Shown here: positions 9,040 through 17,177 of the stretch, one piece after another | Layout of the letters: each line of letters begins with the position of its first letter | Position numbering within the stretch: the first letter of the stretch is position 1 | DNA from: Phycobacter sedimenti | GTDB lineage: Bacteria; Pseudomonadota; Alphaproteobacteria; Rhodobacterales; Rhodobacteraceae | Reading direction: 5' to 3' | Length of the DNA stretch: 64,000 nt | NCBI RefSeq assembly: GCF_038148855.1 | Contig: NZ_JBBVGR010000003.1 | Span: 248,001 to 312,000 of the forward strand | Program-made: the position numbers and the translations under genes | Notes under the pieces: generated by a model | Seen by the model: the letters and a program-made list of their open reading frames with translations, nothing else | The model's database searches: none | Told to the model about the DNA's origin: nothing

Positions 9040-9534
9040 TCAGGCGTCGCGGCGGTAAATGAAGCAGCGCCCCTGGACCGCGCCTTCGGGCAGCGGCATC
9101 TCGCGCAGCGCCTCGAAATACATCCGGTCCGAAGACACCATCAGACCGCCCACCGCCAGCAAGGGCTCGATCAGCGGGGAGACCAGACGGGCAAAGGCAT
9201 CGTTCTTTTCGCGATTGTGCCCGCCGAGATCCGCATGGATCAGACTGGCCGTCGCGCCGAACCGGTCCAGCGCTGCGGGTAGCGTTTCGCGCACATCCCC
9301 GAGAATCGTCAACTCTTCGGGCGGGGTGCTGTCGGGATGCGAGGCAACGGCGCGTTCAAAGACGTAGATGTCGCGCCCCGAGACATTGTGCTTCATGTGA
9401 TGATAGGTGCGCCCATTGCCGAGGCCCAACTCGAACACAGGCCCGACCATGTTCGACGTTTCGGAAATCGCATGATCGAGGCAGGCCCGCTGAGACACCA
9501 TGCGGTCGATGAATAGGTCCAGACGGGTGCTCAT
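9040..9534 (-). CDS. Short class I methyltransferase-like protein, copy 1
   Basis: A 164-residue protein with the core of a Rossmann methyltransferase. FELGLGNGRTYHHM (about residues 34-47) is the equivalent of motif I, with GLGNGRTY in place of the usual GxGxG run. An acidic position follows in YVFERAVASHP, and then LIHADLGGHN and a late MVSSDRMY strand. It is a paralogue of the last gene of the glycan cluster at 25820, sharing GLGNGRTY, the HP-x3-PPEE segment and the C-terminal G-x-FIYR/MFYR ending. SAM binding is plausible, but the substrate is unknown. The gene is preceded by paired 12-base direct repeats. Confidence 0.7.
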   Translation of the reverse strand: MSTRLDLFIDRMVSQRACLDHAISETSNMVGPVFELGLGNGRTYHHMKHNVSGRDIYVFERAVASHPDSTPPEELTILGDVRETLPAALDRFGATASLIHADLGGHNREKNDAFARLVSPLIEPLLAVGGLMVSSDRMYFEALREMPLPEGAVQGRCFIYRRDA

Positions 9535-9578
9535 GATGAGGTCTCCTTACCGTACATGGCCGCGACGCGGCCCATTTG

Positions 9579-9611
9579 CTGCAGATGTGTCAGAGTTTTC
9601 TGCAAATGTGT
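9579..9611. promoter_or_regulatory. Two 12-base direct repeats 21 bp apart
   Basis: CTGCAGATGTGT (9579-9590) and CTGCAAATGTGT (9600-9611) differ by one base and start exactly 21 bases apart, two helical turns, so they face the same side of the DNA. They lie 45-77 bases upstream of the methyltransferase-like gene, a good place for an activator or repressor. The remainder of the 266-base gap to the ABC operon shows no other clear structure. Confidence 0.4.
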
Positions 9612-9800
9612 AGCGATTACAGAAAAGTGAGCGCCAATCCCATCCCCGCGACCCTCCGCCGCGTCATTAATCCCGCACCTTGGCCTGCTATTGGCGATTG
9701 GGGGTTTGACTAGAGCGCATGGCCCGAGCGATGGTGGGGGAAAACGGGACATGGTTAGGTAATGACGCGATATCACCGGATCAAGAGCGGGGGCCACTGA

Positions 9801-11573
9801 ATGGCGCCCCTGCTGTCAGTCGAGGGCCTCAGCATCGGCTTCGGCCGGGATGAACCCGTTGTGCGGGACGTCAGCTTTGATGTCGCGCCCGGCGGCACCC
9901 TGGCATTGGTTGGCGAAAGCGGCTCGGGCAAGACGATCACCTGCCGCGCCGCCCTGCGCATCCTGCCGCGCGCCGCGCAGATCCGGTCTGGCAGGATCAC
10001 CCTCAACGGCGGCAAGGCGCCCCTGGACCTTCTCTCACTGTCGGAACGGCAGATGCGCAGCGTGCGCGGAAACCGGATCGCGATGATCTTTCAGGAACCG
10101 ATGCGGTCCCTGTCGCCGCTGCACCGGATCGGAAACCAGGTCTCAGAGGTTCTGTGGCTGCATGGCCGAAAAAGCGAGGCCGAGGCCCGCAAGGAAGTGC
10201 TGGAATGCTTCGAACGCGTTGGTTTTCCTGAACCCGAACGCACCTATAACTCCTACCCGTTCGAACTGTCGGGCGGCATGCGCCAGCGCGCGATGATCGC
10301 CATGGCCATGGTCGCCAAACCGGACCTTCTGATCGCGGATGAGCCGACGACGGCTCTGGATGTGACCACTCAGGCGCAGGTTCTGGGGTTGATGAAGGAG
10401 TTGCAGCGCGACACCGGCATGGCGATGATTCTCGTCACGCATGATCTGGGCGTCGTCGCCAACATGGCAGAAAATGTCGTGGTCATGCACAAGGGCCGCG
10501 TGATGGAGGCCGGCCCCGCCGCGCCGATCCTGTCCAACCCGGCGCATGCCTATACCCGCGCGCTGATCCACGCGGCCCCCAAGATCCCCGCCGCAACTGA
10601 ACCCGTACCGCCCGAGCCCAAAAAGGATCTGATCCTCGAGTTGAAGTCGGTTTCAAAGACCTACACCCTGCGCGCAGGGAAAGGCTGGGCGCCGCCCACC
10701 TACATACACGCCTGCCGCGGGGTGGATTTCAAACTGCCACGCGGCAAGACGCTGGCCATCGTCGGCGAAAGCGGTTCAGGCAAGACCACTGCCGCCCGCA
10801 TCGCGCTGGGGGCCGAGCCGCCTGACCCCGGCGGCGAGGTACTGTTCCGCCCCGATGCAACCGGAGAGACCGTCAAGGTGCACCAGATGGACCGCGCCGC
10901 CCGCACCGCCTTTCAGCGTCAGGCGCAGATGGTGTTCCAGGATCCCTATTCCTCGCTCAGCCCGCGGATGCGCATCCTCGACACCATGACCGAGCCGCTG
11001 GAGATCCACGGGATCGGCACACCTGCCGAGCGCCGCGACCGGGCTGCGCGCATGTTGCAGACCGTGGGCCTGGGGCCGGAAATGCTGCAGCGCTACCCCC
11101 ATGCCTTTTCCGGCGGGCAGCGCCAGCGCCTGTCGATTGCCCGCGCCCTGATGCTGGATCCCGCGCTCATCGTCTGTGACGAGCCCACATCGGCGCTGGA
11201 TGTTTCCGTGCAGGAACAGATCCTGCGCCTCTTGGAAGAGATCCAGGAACAGCAGGGGCTGTCCTATCTCTTTATCAGCCACGATCTGGCCGTGGTGGCG
11301 CGGATCGCCGACGAGGTGGCCGTGATGCGGCGCGGATTGATCGTAGAACAGGCGCCACCCGAAACCCTGTTTCACAATCCCCAGCACCCCTACACCAAGG
11401 CGCTGATCGCGGCGCAGCCCGAACCCGACATCGCCCGCCCGATCAATCTGGATCTGGTGGCGCAGGGGGCCGGCGCGCCGGACAGCTGGCCGGAACATTT
11501 CAGATTTACAGGCTCCGAAGCCCCGCCGCTGGTGATGCTGGAGCCCGGACACAAGGTACGTTGCCATGTTTGA
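9801..11573 (+). CDS. Peptide-type ABC importer, fused double ATPase
   Basis: A 590-residue protein with two complete ATPase domains in tandem, as in YejF and fused DppD-DppF proteins. Domain 1 has Walker A GESGSGKT near residue 38, signature LSGGMRQR near 156 and Walker B LLIADEPTTALD. Domain 2 has Walker A GESGSGKTT near 320, signature FSGGQRQR near 436 and LIVCDEPTSALD. Each is followed by the oligopeptide-importer C-terminal region (NPAHAYTRAL and NPQHPYTKAL). It powers the permease pair encoded downstream. The solute-binding gene starts within its last 8 bases. It is the first gene of a five-gene overlapping operon. The substrate class is peptides or similar compounds, not resolved. Confidence 0.92.
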   Translation: MAPLLSVEGLSIGFGRDEPVVRDVSFDVAPGGTLALVGESGSGKTITCRAALRILPRAAQIRSGRITLNGGKAPLDLLSLSERQMRSVRGNRIAMIFQEPMRSLSPLHRIGNQVSEVLWLHGRKSEAEARKEVLECFERVGFPEPERTYNSYPFELSGGMRQRAMIAMAMVAKPDLLIADEPTTALDVTTQAQVLGLMKELQRDTGMAMILVTHDLGVVANMAENVVVMHKGRVMEAGPAAPILSNPAHAYTRALIHAAPKIPAATEPVPPEPKKDLILELKSVSKTYTLRAGKGWAPPTYIHACRGVDFKLPRGKTLAIVGESGSGKTTAARIALGAEPPDPGGEVLFRPDATGETVKVHQMDRAARTAFQRQAQMVFQDPYSSLSPRMRILDTMTEPLEIHGIGTPAERRDRAARMLQTVGLGPEMLQRYPHAFSGGQRQRLSIARALMLDPALIVCDEPTSALDVSVQEQILRLLEEIQEQQGLSYLFISHDLAVVARIADEVAVMRRGLIVEQAPPETLFHNPQHPYTKALIAAQPEPDIARPINLDLVAQGAGAPDSWPEHFRFTGSEAPPLVMLEPGHKVRCHV

Positions 11574-13515
11574 GATCAGAAAAACAGCTTTGCGAACCGC
11601 ACCGAAAACCCTGATGGCCCTGGCCTTTGCAGCCGCCCTTGCGCCGCTTGCCGCGCTGGCAGACGCGCTGCCGCCGCTGCAAGAAAGCACGTTCTGGAAG
11701 CAAGAGGTGGATGCAGGAGATCTGCCTTCCGTGGCCGACCGCATTCCCGATGTGCCGCTGGTGGTCGATCTCGCCGCCAAGGGACGGGAATTCGGCGTGC
11801 AGGGCGGTGCGCTCAACACCATGGTGACACGCTCCAAGGACATCCGCCAGATGGTTGTCTACGGCTATGCCCGCCTCGTGGGCTATGATGCCGACTACAA
11901 ACTTCAGGCCGATATCCTTGAGGCTTATGAGGTCGAGGACAACAGACGCTTTACCCTGCATCTGCGACCGGGCCATCGCTGGTCGGACGGATCCCCCTTT
12001 ACCTCGGCCGATTTCGAGTACTGGTGGAAGGACGTGGCCAACAACCCGCTTCTCAGCCCTGCCGGTCCCCCGGATTTTCTGCGCATCGAAGGCGAGCTGC
12101 CGGAGGTCACCTTCCCGGATGAGACCACCGTCGTCTTTGAATGGACGCATCCCAACCCCGGCTTCCTGCATCATCTGGCGCAGGCGCGGCCGCCCTTCAT
12201 CTACCGCCCCGCGGCCTATCTGAAACAGTTCCACGCCGACTACGCGGACCCGGCGGCCCTGGCCGATGAAGTGGATTACGCCCGCGTCAAAAGCTGGGCG
12301 GCGCTGCACAACAAATACGACAACATGTACAAGTTCGACAATTTCGAACTGCCCACGCTGCAGCCCTGGATGAACGCCACCGCAGGCAAGAAGATCCGCC
12401 AGATCTTTGTGCGCAACCCCTACTATCACCGCATCGATGCCAAGGGCGTGCAACTGCCCTATATCGACACGGTCGAAATGGAGATCGTCTCGGGCGGTCT
12501 GGTGGCGGCAAAATCCAACGCCAGCGAAGCCGACCTTCAGGCGCGTGGTCTGGGCTTTCGTGACATCCCGATCCTGCGCAAGGGCGAGGCCGATGGCGGC
12601 ACCTACAAGACCCATCTTTGGGGCACCGGCACCGCGTCTCAGATCGCGATCTATCCGAACCTCAACGTGAACGATCCGGTCTGGCGTGCGGTCCTGCGCG
12701 ATGTGCGCGTACGCCGCGCCCTGTCTGTGGCCATCAACCGTGCCGCCATCAACAAGGCGCTCTATTTCAAGCTCGCCAAACCCGGTGCCATGACCGTGCT
12801 TGAGCAAAGCCCGTTTTTCGATCAGGCCCTGCGCGAGGCCTGGGCCCAGTTCGATCCGGATCTGGCCAACAAACTCCTCGATGAGGCGGGCCTCACGGAA
12901 ATGGACGGCTACGGCATCCGCAAGCTGCCCGACGGTCGCCTGATGGAGCTGATTGTCGAGACAGCAGGCGAGCGGCAGGAGGTCGAGAACGCCCTCCAGA
13001 TCATCACCGACGACTGGCGTGATGTGGGCGTAAAACTGGTGATGCGCCCTCTTGATCGCGACATCCTGCGCAACCGGGTCTTTTCGGGCACCACGGCGGC
13101 TTCTGTCTGGTATGGCTGGGACAACGGCATCCCGCAGCCCTATACCTCGCCCGCCTATCTCGCGCCCACCGATCAGGTCTTTCTGGCCTGGCCCAAGTGG
13201 GGCCAATACCACCAGACCGGCGGCGAAGCTGGCGAGGCCCCCGACATGGAACCGGCCAAGCTTTTGCTGGAGTTGCTCCACGACTGGGAAATCGCCACCA
13301 CCGACGAAGAACGCTCTGCTGCCTGGCGCGAGATGCTGAAGATCCACGCCGATCAGGTCTATGGCATCGGCCTTGTCGCGGGCGCGCCGCAGCCTGTGGT
13401 CGTGTCGAACCGCCTGCGCAACGTGCCCGAGCGCGGCATCTGGGCCTGGGATCCCGGCGCCCATTTCGGTGTGCACCGCATGGATGAATTCTTCTTCGAG
13501 GACGGCAAAGGCTGA
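11566..13515 (+). CDS. Periplasmic solute-binding protein of the peptide-type importer
   Basis: A 649-residue family 5 extracellular solute-binding protein. It begins with a basic start, a hydrophobic core (residues 16-30) and a likely cleavage after ALA near residue 32. The family hallmark is the LHLRPGHRWSDGSPFTSADF segment and, later, DVRVRRALSVAINRAAINK. At roughly 650 residues it is longer than typical DppA or OppA (about 540) and close to YejA-like proteins. It would capture substrate in the periplasm and deliver it to the two permeases. It overlaps the ATPase gene by 8 bases, and its TGA shares a base with the next ATG. Confidence 0.9.
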   Translation: MFEIRKTALRTAPKTLMALAFAAALAPLAALADALPPLQESTFWKQEVDAGDLPSVADRIPDVPLVVDLAAKGREFGVQGGALNTMVTRSKDIRQMVVYGYARLVGYDADYKLQADILEAYEVEDNRRFTLHLRPGHRWSDGSPFTSADFEYWWKDVANNPLLSPAGPPDFLRIEGELPEVTFPDETTVVFEWTHPNPGFLHHLAQARPPFIYRPAAYLKQFHADYADPAALADEVDYARVKSWAALHNKYDNMYKFDNFELPTLQPWMNATAGKKIRQIFVRNPYYHRIDAKGVQLPYIDTVEMEIVSGGLVAAKSNASEADLQARGLGFRDIPILRKGEADGGTYKTHLWGTGTASQIAIYPNLNVNDPVWRAVLRDVRVRRALSVAINRAAINKALYFKLAKPGAMTVLEQSPFFDQALREAWAQFDPDLANKLLDEAGLTEMDGYGIRKLPDGRLMELIVETAGERQEVENALQIITDDWRDVGVKLVMRPLDRDILRNRVFSGTTAASVWYGWDNGIPQPYTSPAYLAPTDQVFLAWPKWGQYHQTGGEAGEAPDMEPAKLLLELLHDWEIATTDEERSAAWREMLKIHADQVYGIGLVAGAPQPVVVSNRLRNVPERGIWAWDPGAHFGVHRMDEFFFEDGKG

Positions 13516-14543
13516 TGGAGATCCTGCGCTACGCCATCTACCGCTTTGGCACCATGCTGCTCACGCTTTGGGTGGTGTCGGTGCTGGTTTTCGTGATCAT
13601 CAACCTGCCCCCCGGCGACTACCTGTCGAACCAGATCGCCGAACTGCGCGCCAGCGGCCAGACCGCGGGCGTTGAAAAGGCTGAGTTCCTGCGGCGGGAA
13701 TACGCGCTCGATAAGCCCCTCTGGCAGCAGTATTTCATCTGGGTCGGCTTCCTGCCCGGCCCGCATGGGTTCTCGGGCCTGATCCAGGGAAATTTCGGCT
13801 GGTCCTTCGAATTTGATCGCCCCGTTGCGGAAATCGTCGGCGACAGCCTGTGGCTGACCGTGCTTGTGAACCTCGCGGCGGTCCTTTTTGTCTATCTCGT
13901 GGCCCTGCCGCTGGGTGTTCTGGCGGCTGCACGTTCACGCACCTGGGTCGATTACACCTCGGCCTTTGTGGGCTACCTTGGCCTTGCCACGCCGAACTTC
14001 CTTTTGGCCTTGATCTTGTTTTACTACGGCCACCGCTGGTTCGACCTGCCCATCGGCGGGCTGATGGACCCGGTTTACGAAGGCGAACCGATGAGCTGGG
14101 ACAAGGTGAAATCGATCCTCATTCACCTGATCGTGCCTACCTTCGTGATCGGCACCTCCGGCGCCTCTGCGATGATGCAGCGGCTGCGCGCCAATATGCT
14201 GGACGAGCTGGGCAAACCTTACGTGGAGACAGCCATCGCCAAGGGGATGGCCCCTTCGCGGATGTTGGCGAAATACCCGCTGCGCGTTGCCTTCAACCCC
14301 TTTGTGGCGGATATCGGCAATCTCTTGCCCTCGATGGTGTCGGGTTCTGTTCTGGTTTCGGTCGTTCTGGGACTTCAAACAATCGGGCCGGACCTGCTGC
14401 AGGCGCTGAAATCGCAGGACATGTTCCTGTCCGCCTTCATCCTGATGTTCGTCGCCCTTCTGACCTTGATCGGCACGATGATTTCCGACGTGCTGCTGGT
14501 CCTTCTCGATCCGCGCATCCGCTACGAGGGACGTGACGCATGA
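13515..14543 (+). CDS. ABC importer permease 1 (YejB/DppB-like)
   Basis: A 342-residue inner-membrane permease with about six hydrophobic segments. The first is at residues 11-30 (FGTMLLTLWVVSVLVFVIIN), after which comes the usual extracytoplasmic loop and the transmembrane core. The cytoplasmic EAA-type loop that docks with the ATPase lies in the AIAKGMAPSRMLAKYPLRVA segment near residues 236-256. The N-terminal RYAIYRFGTM start is the common DppB/YejB pattern. It overlaps the next permease gene by an ATGA, so the pair is translationally coupled. Confidence 0.92.
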   Translation: MEILRYAIYRFGTMLLTLWVVSVLVFVIINLPPGDYLSNQIAELRASGQTAGVEKAEFLRREYALDKPLWQQYFIWVGFLPGPHGFSGLIQGNFGWSFEFDRPVAEIVGDSLWLTVLVNLAAVLFVYLVALPLGVLAAARSRTWVDYTSAFVGYLGLATPNFLLALILFYYGHRWFDLPIGGLMDPVYEGEPMSWDKVKSILIHLIVPTFVIGTSGASAMMQRLRANMLDELGKPYVETAIAKGMAPSRMLAKYPLRVAFNPFVADIGNLLPSMVSGSVLVSVVLGLQTIGPDLLQALKSQDMFLSAFILMFVALLTLIGTMISDVLLVLLDPRIRYEGRDA

Positions 14544-15697
14544 GCCAGCTTCCCGACGGTCGCTATGTCGACGACGCCCCTTACGATGCCGAACAATCCA
14601 TCCGCGAGCTGGAGCGCAAGGATCTGGACGCCCCCAACTGGGTGCTGATCTGGCGCAAGTTCAAGACCCACCGGCTGGGCCTCATTTCCGGCGCGTTTCT
14701 GTTGTTCTGTTACCTGATGCTGCCCTTCGTCGGCTTCATCGCTCCCTATGGGCCGAACCAGCGCCACAGCGAGCATCTCTATTCGCCGCCGCAAAGCATC
14801 AACTTCTTCCACGAGGGTGAATTCCTTGGCCCGTTCATCTATCCGATGACATCCGAGGCCAACATGGAAACCTTCCAGTGGGAGTTCAAACCGGACTACG
14901 ACAACCCGCAGCCGCTGAAATTCTTCTGCGAGGGCAGCACCTACAGGATTGCCGGTCTGATCCCGGCAGACACCCACCTAGTCTGTGCGCCCAGCGCCGA
15001 CATGCCGTTCTTCCTGTGGGGATCAGACCGGCTGGGCCGGGACGTGTTCAGCCGCATTCTCTATGGCGCGCAACTGTCGCTCACTGTGGGTCTGATCGGC
15101 ATCACCGTATCCTTCGTTCTGGGCATCTTTTTCGGCTCTGTCGCAGGCTATTTCGGGGGTCGGATCGACTGGGTGATCAACCGCGTGATCGAGATCCTGC
15201 GCAGCCTGCCAGAGCTGCCCCTTTGGCTGGCGCTTTCGGCCGCCGTGCCCTCGAACTGGTCGCCTGTGGCGGTGTTCTTCATCATATCTGTGATCCTTGG
15301 GATCCTGGACTGGCCGGGACTGGCGAGATCGGTCCGGGCCAAGTTCCTGTCCCTGCGCGAAGAGGAATACGTGCGCGCGGCGGAAATGATGGGCGCCTCC
15401 TCGGGGCGAGTGATCCGCAAACACCTTTTGCCGAACTTCATGAGTCATCTCATCGCCTCGGCCACCCTGTCGATCCCGGCGATGATCCTTGGGGAAACCG
15501 CCCTGTCCTTCCTGGGCCTTGGCCTGCGTGCGCCTGCGGTCAGCTGGGGCGTGATGCTGAACGATGCGCAGAACCTCGCCAATATCGAGATCTACTGGTG
15601 GACCGCCATTCCGATGCTACCTATCGTCGTGGTCGTGCTGGCCTTCAACTTCCTGGGTGACGGCCTCAGAGACAGTTTGGACCCCTACCAGCAATGA
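14540..15697 (+). CDS. ABC importer permease 2 (YejE/DppC-like)
   Basis: A 385-residue permease. The cytoplasmic N-terminus (to residue 50) has the KFKTHRLGLISGAFLL entry into the first membrane segment. An unusually long extracytoplasmic region (about 75-155) then precedes the DppC-type core beginning at GSDRLGRDVFSRILYGAQLS. The EAA-like loop is at EEYVRAAEMMGASSGRVIRK. The C-terminus LGDGLRDSLDPYQQ is classic for this family. The long loop, compared with ordinary DppC, is shared with the YejE group. Its stop overlaps the CoA-transferase start by an ATGA. Confidence 0.92.
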   Translation: MSQLPDGRYVDDAPYDAEQSIRELERKDLDAPNWVLIWRKFKTHRLGLISGAFLLFCYLMLPFVGFIAPYGPNQRHSEHLYSPPQSINFFHEGEFLGPFIYPMTSEANMETFQWEFKPDYDNPQPLKFFCEGSTYRIAGLIPADTHLVCAPSADMPFFLWGSDRLGRDVFSRILYGAQLSLTVGLIGITVSFVLGIFFGSVAGYFGGRIDWVINRVIEILRSLPELPLWLALSAAVPSNWSPVAVFFIISVILGILDWPGLARSVRAKFLSLREEEYVRAAEMMGASSGRVIRKHLLPNFMSHLIASATLSIPAMILGETALSFLGLGLRAPAVSWGVMLNDAQNLANIEIYWWTAIPMLPIVVVVLAFNFLGDGLRDSLDPYQQ

Positions 15698-17040
15698 CCC
15701 TGATTTCCGCCCTGCCCGATCCCGCCAGCTACAGTATCACTGGCAGCGGGGTCCGGCCTTCGGCCTTTGCGGTGACCGAGCTGGCCAATGCCAGCGTCGC
15801 CGCCGTCGGAGTTGAGCTGGCCCATTACATGCTGGCCGCAAATCTTGTGACCGCACCGCCTGCGGTGACGGTGGACCAGCGGCTCGCCTCGCTCTGGTTT
15901 GGCTACAGTTTCAGGCCCCAAGGCTGGGAGATGCCGTCTTTGTGGGATCCCATCGCAGGCGATTACCCCTGCGCCGACGGCTGGATCCGCCTGCACACAA
16001 ATCTGCCGCACCACCGCGCCGCGGCCCTCGCCGCGCTCGGCTGCGCGAACACACCCGAAGCGGTGCGCGCCGCCGTCGCCACCTGGTCAGGCGATGATCT
16101 GGAGCGCGCCATCGTGACGGGCGGTGGCGTGGCGGCCACCATGCGCAGCCGGGATCTGTGGCAGTCGCATCCACAAGGCATGGCCGTTTCCTCCGAGCCG
16201 CTGGTGCAGTGGACCGCGCCGCGCGATGTCCACCCCCGCGCCCTTCCCGATGCAACCGAGGCACGGCCACTGGCAGGGCTCAAGGTGCTGGATCTCACCC
16301 GCGTTCTGGCCGGACCGATTGCCACACGTACCCTGGCGGGCTTAGGCGCCGAGGTGCTGCGGATCGACCCGCCCGGCTGGGACGAACCCGGCGTGATCCC
16401 CGATATCTCTCTGGGCAAGCGCATGGCCATGCTCGACCTCAAAAGCCCAAAAGACCGCAACCGGTTCGAAGCGCTCCTTGCCGGGGCCGATGTGCTGGTC
16501 CACGGCTATCGCCCCGGTGCCCTCAAGGATCTGGGATACGGCCAGCATATGCGTGACCAGCTTGCCCCGAACAGGGTGGAAGTCACGCTCAATGCCTATG
16601 GGTGGACCGGTCCCTGGGCGCGGCGGCGCGGCTTTGACAGCCTGGTTCAGATGAGTGCCGGTATCGCAGATACCGGCCGCGCCTGGGCCAAATCGGACAA
16701 ACCGACACCCCTGCCGGTGCAGGCACTGGATCACGCCACGGGCTACCTGATGGCCGCTGCCATCCTGTCGGCCCTGCGCGAGGCGATCCAGCACGGCAAG
16801 ACACCTCAGGCGCGCCTGTCCCTTGCCCGCACAGCCGAGCTTCTGGCCAGCCTGCGCCCCTCGGCAACCGGAGCGCAGATCACGAAAGCTGAGGATGCGG
16901 ACTACGCCCCCACCATCGAGAGTTCGGGCTGGGGATCAGGATTGCGGCTTAAACCGCCCCTCGCGCTTGCGGAAACGCAGATGCACTGGGATCTGCCTGC
17001 CGCAAAGACCGGATCATCTTCCGCACAGTGGACGGCCTGA
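15694..17040 (+). CDS. CoA-transferase family III protein with an N-terminal extension
   Basis: A 448-residue CaiB/BaiF-type protein with an unusual layout. The normal family N-terminus, LAGLKVLDLTRVLAGPIATR, appears only near residue 190. The first 185 residues resemble the later part of a family III enzyme (for example ADGWIRLHTNLPHHRAAALA), so the protein looks like a partial second domain fused in front. The catalytic Asp position is preserved in VQALDHATGYL near residue 350. The family moves CoA between carboxylic acids. Tight coupling to the importer suggests that the imported compound, or a product of it, is CoA-activated. That is inference; the substrate is unknown. Confidence 0.8.
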   Translation: MTLISALPDPASYSITGSGVRPSAFAVTELANASVAAVGVELAHYMLAANLVTAPPAVTVDQRLASLWFGYSFRPQGWEMPSLWDPIAGDYPCADGWIRLHTNLPHHRAAALAALGCANTPEAVRAAVATWSGDDLERAIVTGGGVAATMRSRDLWQSHPQGMAVSSEPLVQWTAPRDVHPRALPDATEARPLAGLKVLDLTRVLAGPIATRTLAGLGAEVLRIDPPGWDEPGVIPDISLGKRMAMLDLKSPKDRNRFEALLAGADVLVHGYRPGALKDLGYGQHMRDQLAPNRVEVTLNAYGWTGPWARRRGFDSLVQMSAGIADTGRAWAKSDKPTPLPVQALDHATGYLMAAAILSALREAIQHGKTPQARLSLARTAELLASLRPSATGAQITKAEDADYAPTIESSGWGSGLRLKPPLALAETQMHWDLPAAKTGSSSAQWTA

Positions 17041-17052
17041 TACCCTTTGCGT

Positions 17053-17090
17053 CCGGGCGCTGACGCGCCGCGCACCTGCGCGGCGCCCGG
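17053..17090. repeat. GC-rich nested inverted repeat
   Basis: CCGGGCGC (17053-17060) pairs with GCGCCCGG (17083-17090). Alternatively CGCCGCGCA (17066-17074) pairs with TGCGCGGCG (17077-17085). The GCGCGGCGCCCGGCCCAAC run resembles the arms of the inverted repeats at 35336 and 35530, suggesting a repeat family between convergent genes. Confidence 0.5.
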
Positions 17091-17136
17091 CCCAACCCCA
17101 AGCGGAGCGCGCTTGTGCGGTCCGCTTGGGGTTGGG
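17091..17136. terminator. Strong bidirectional hairpin between convergent genes
   Basis: The 16 bases 17091-17106 (CCCAACCCCAAGCGGA) pair perfectly with 17121-17136 around a 14-base loop. It sits between the converging CoA-transferase and MscS genes and is the obvious terminator for both, although neither side has a long T run. Confidence 0.7.
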
Positions 17137-17177
17137 AGTGCGCCCGCTCTCAACTGCCACGAACGCCCCCTCTGCGC

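Noticed and set aside
11506..13476. Long minus-strand frame opposite the solute-binding protein gene
   Set aside because: Antisense shadow of a conserved secreted protein gene; no family signal.
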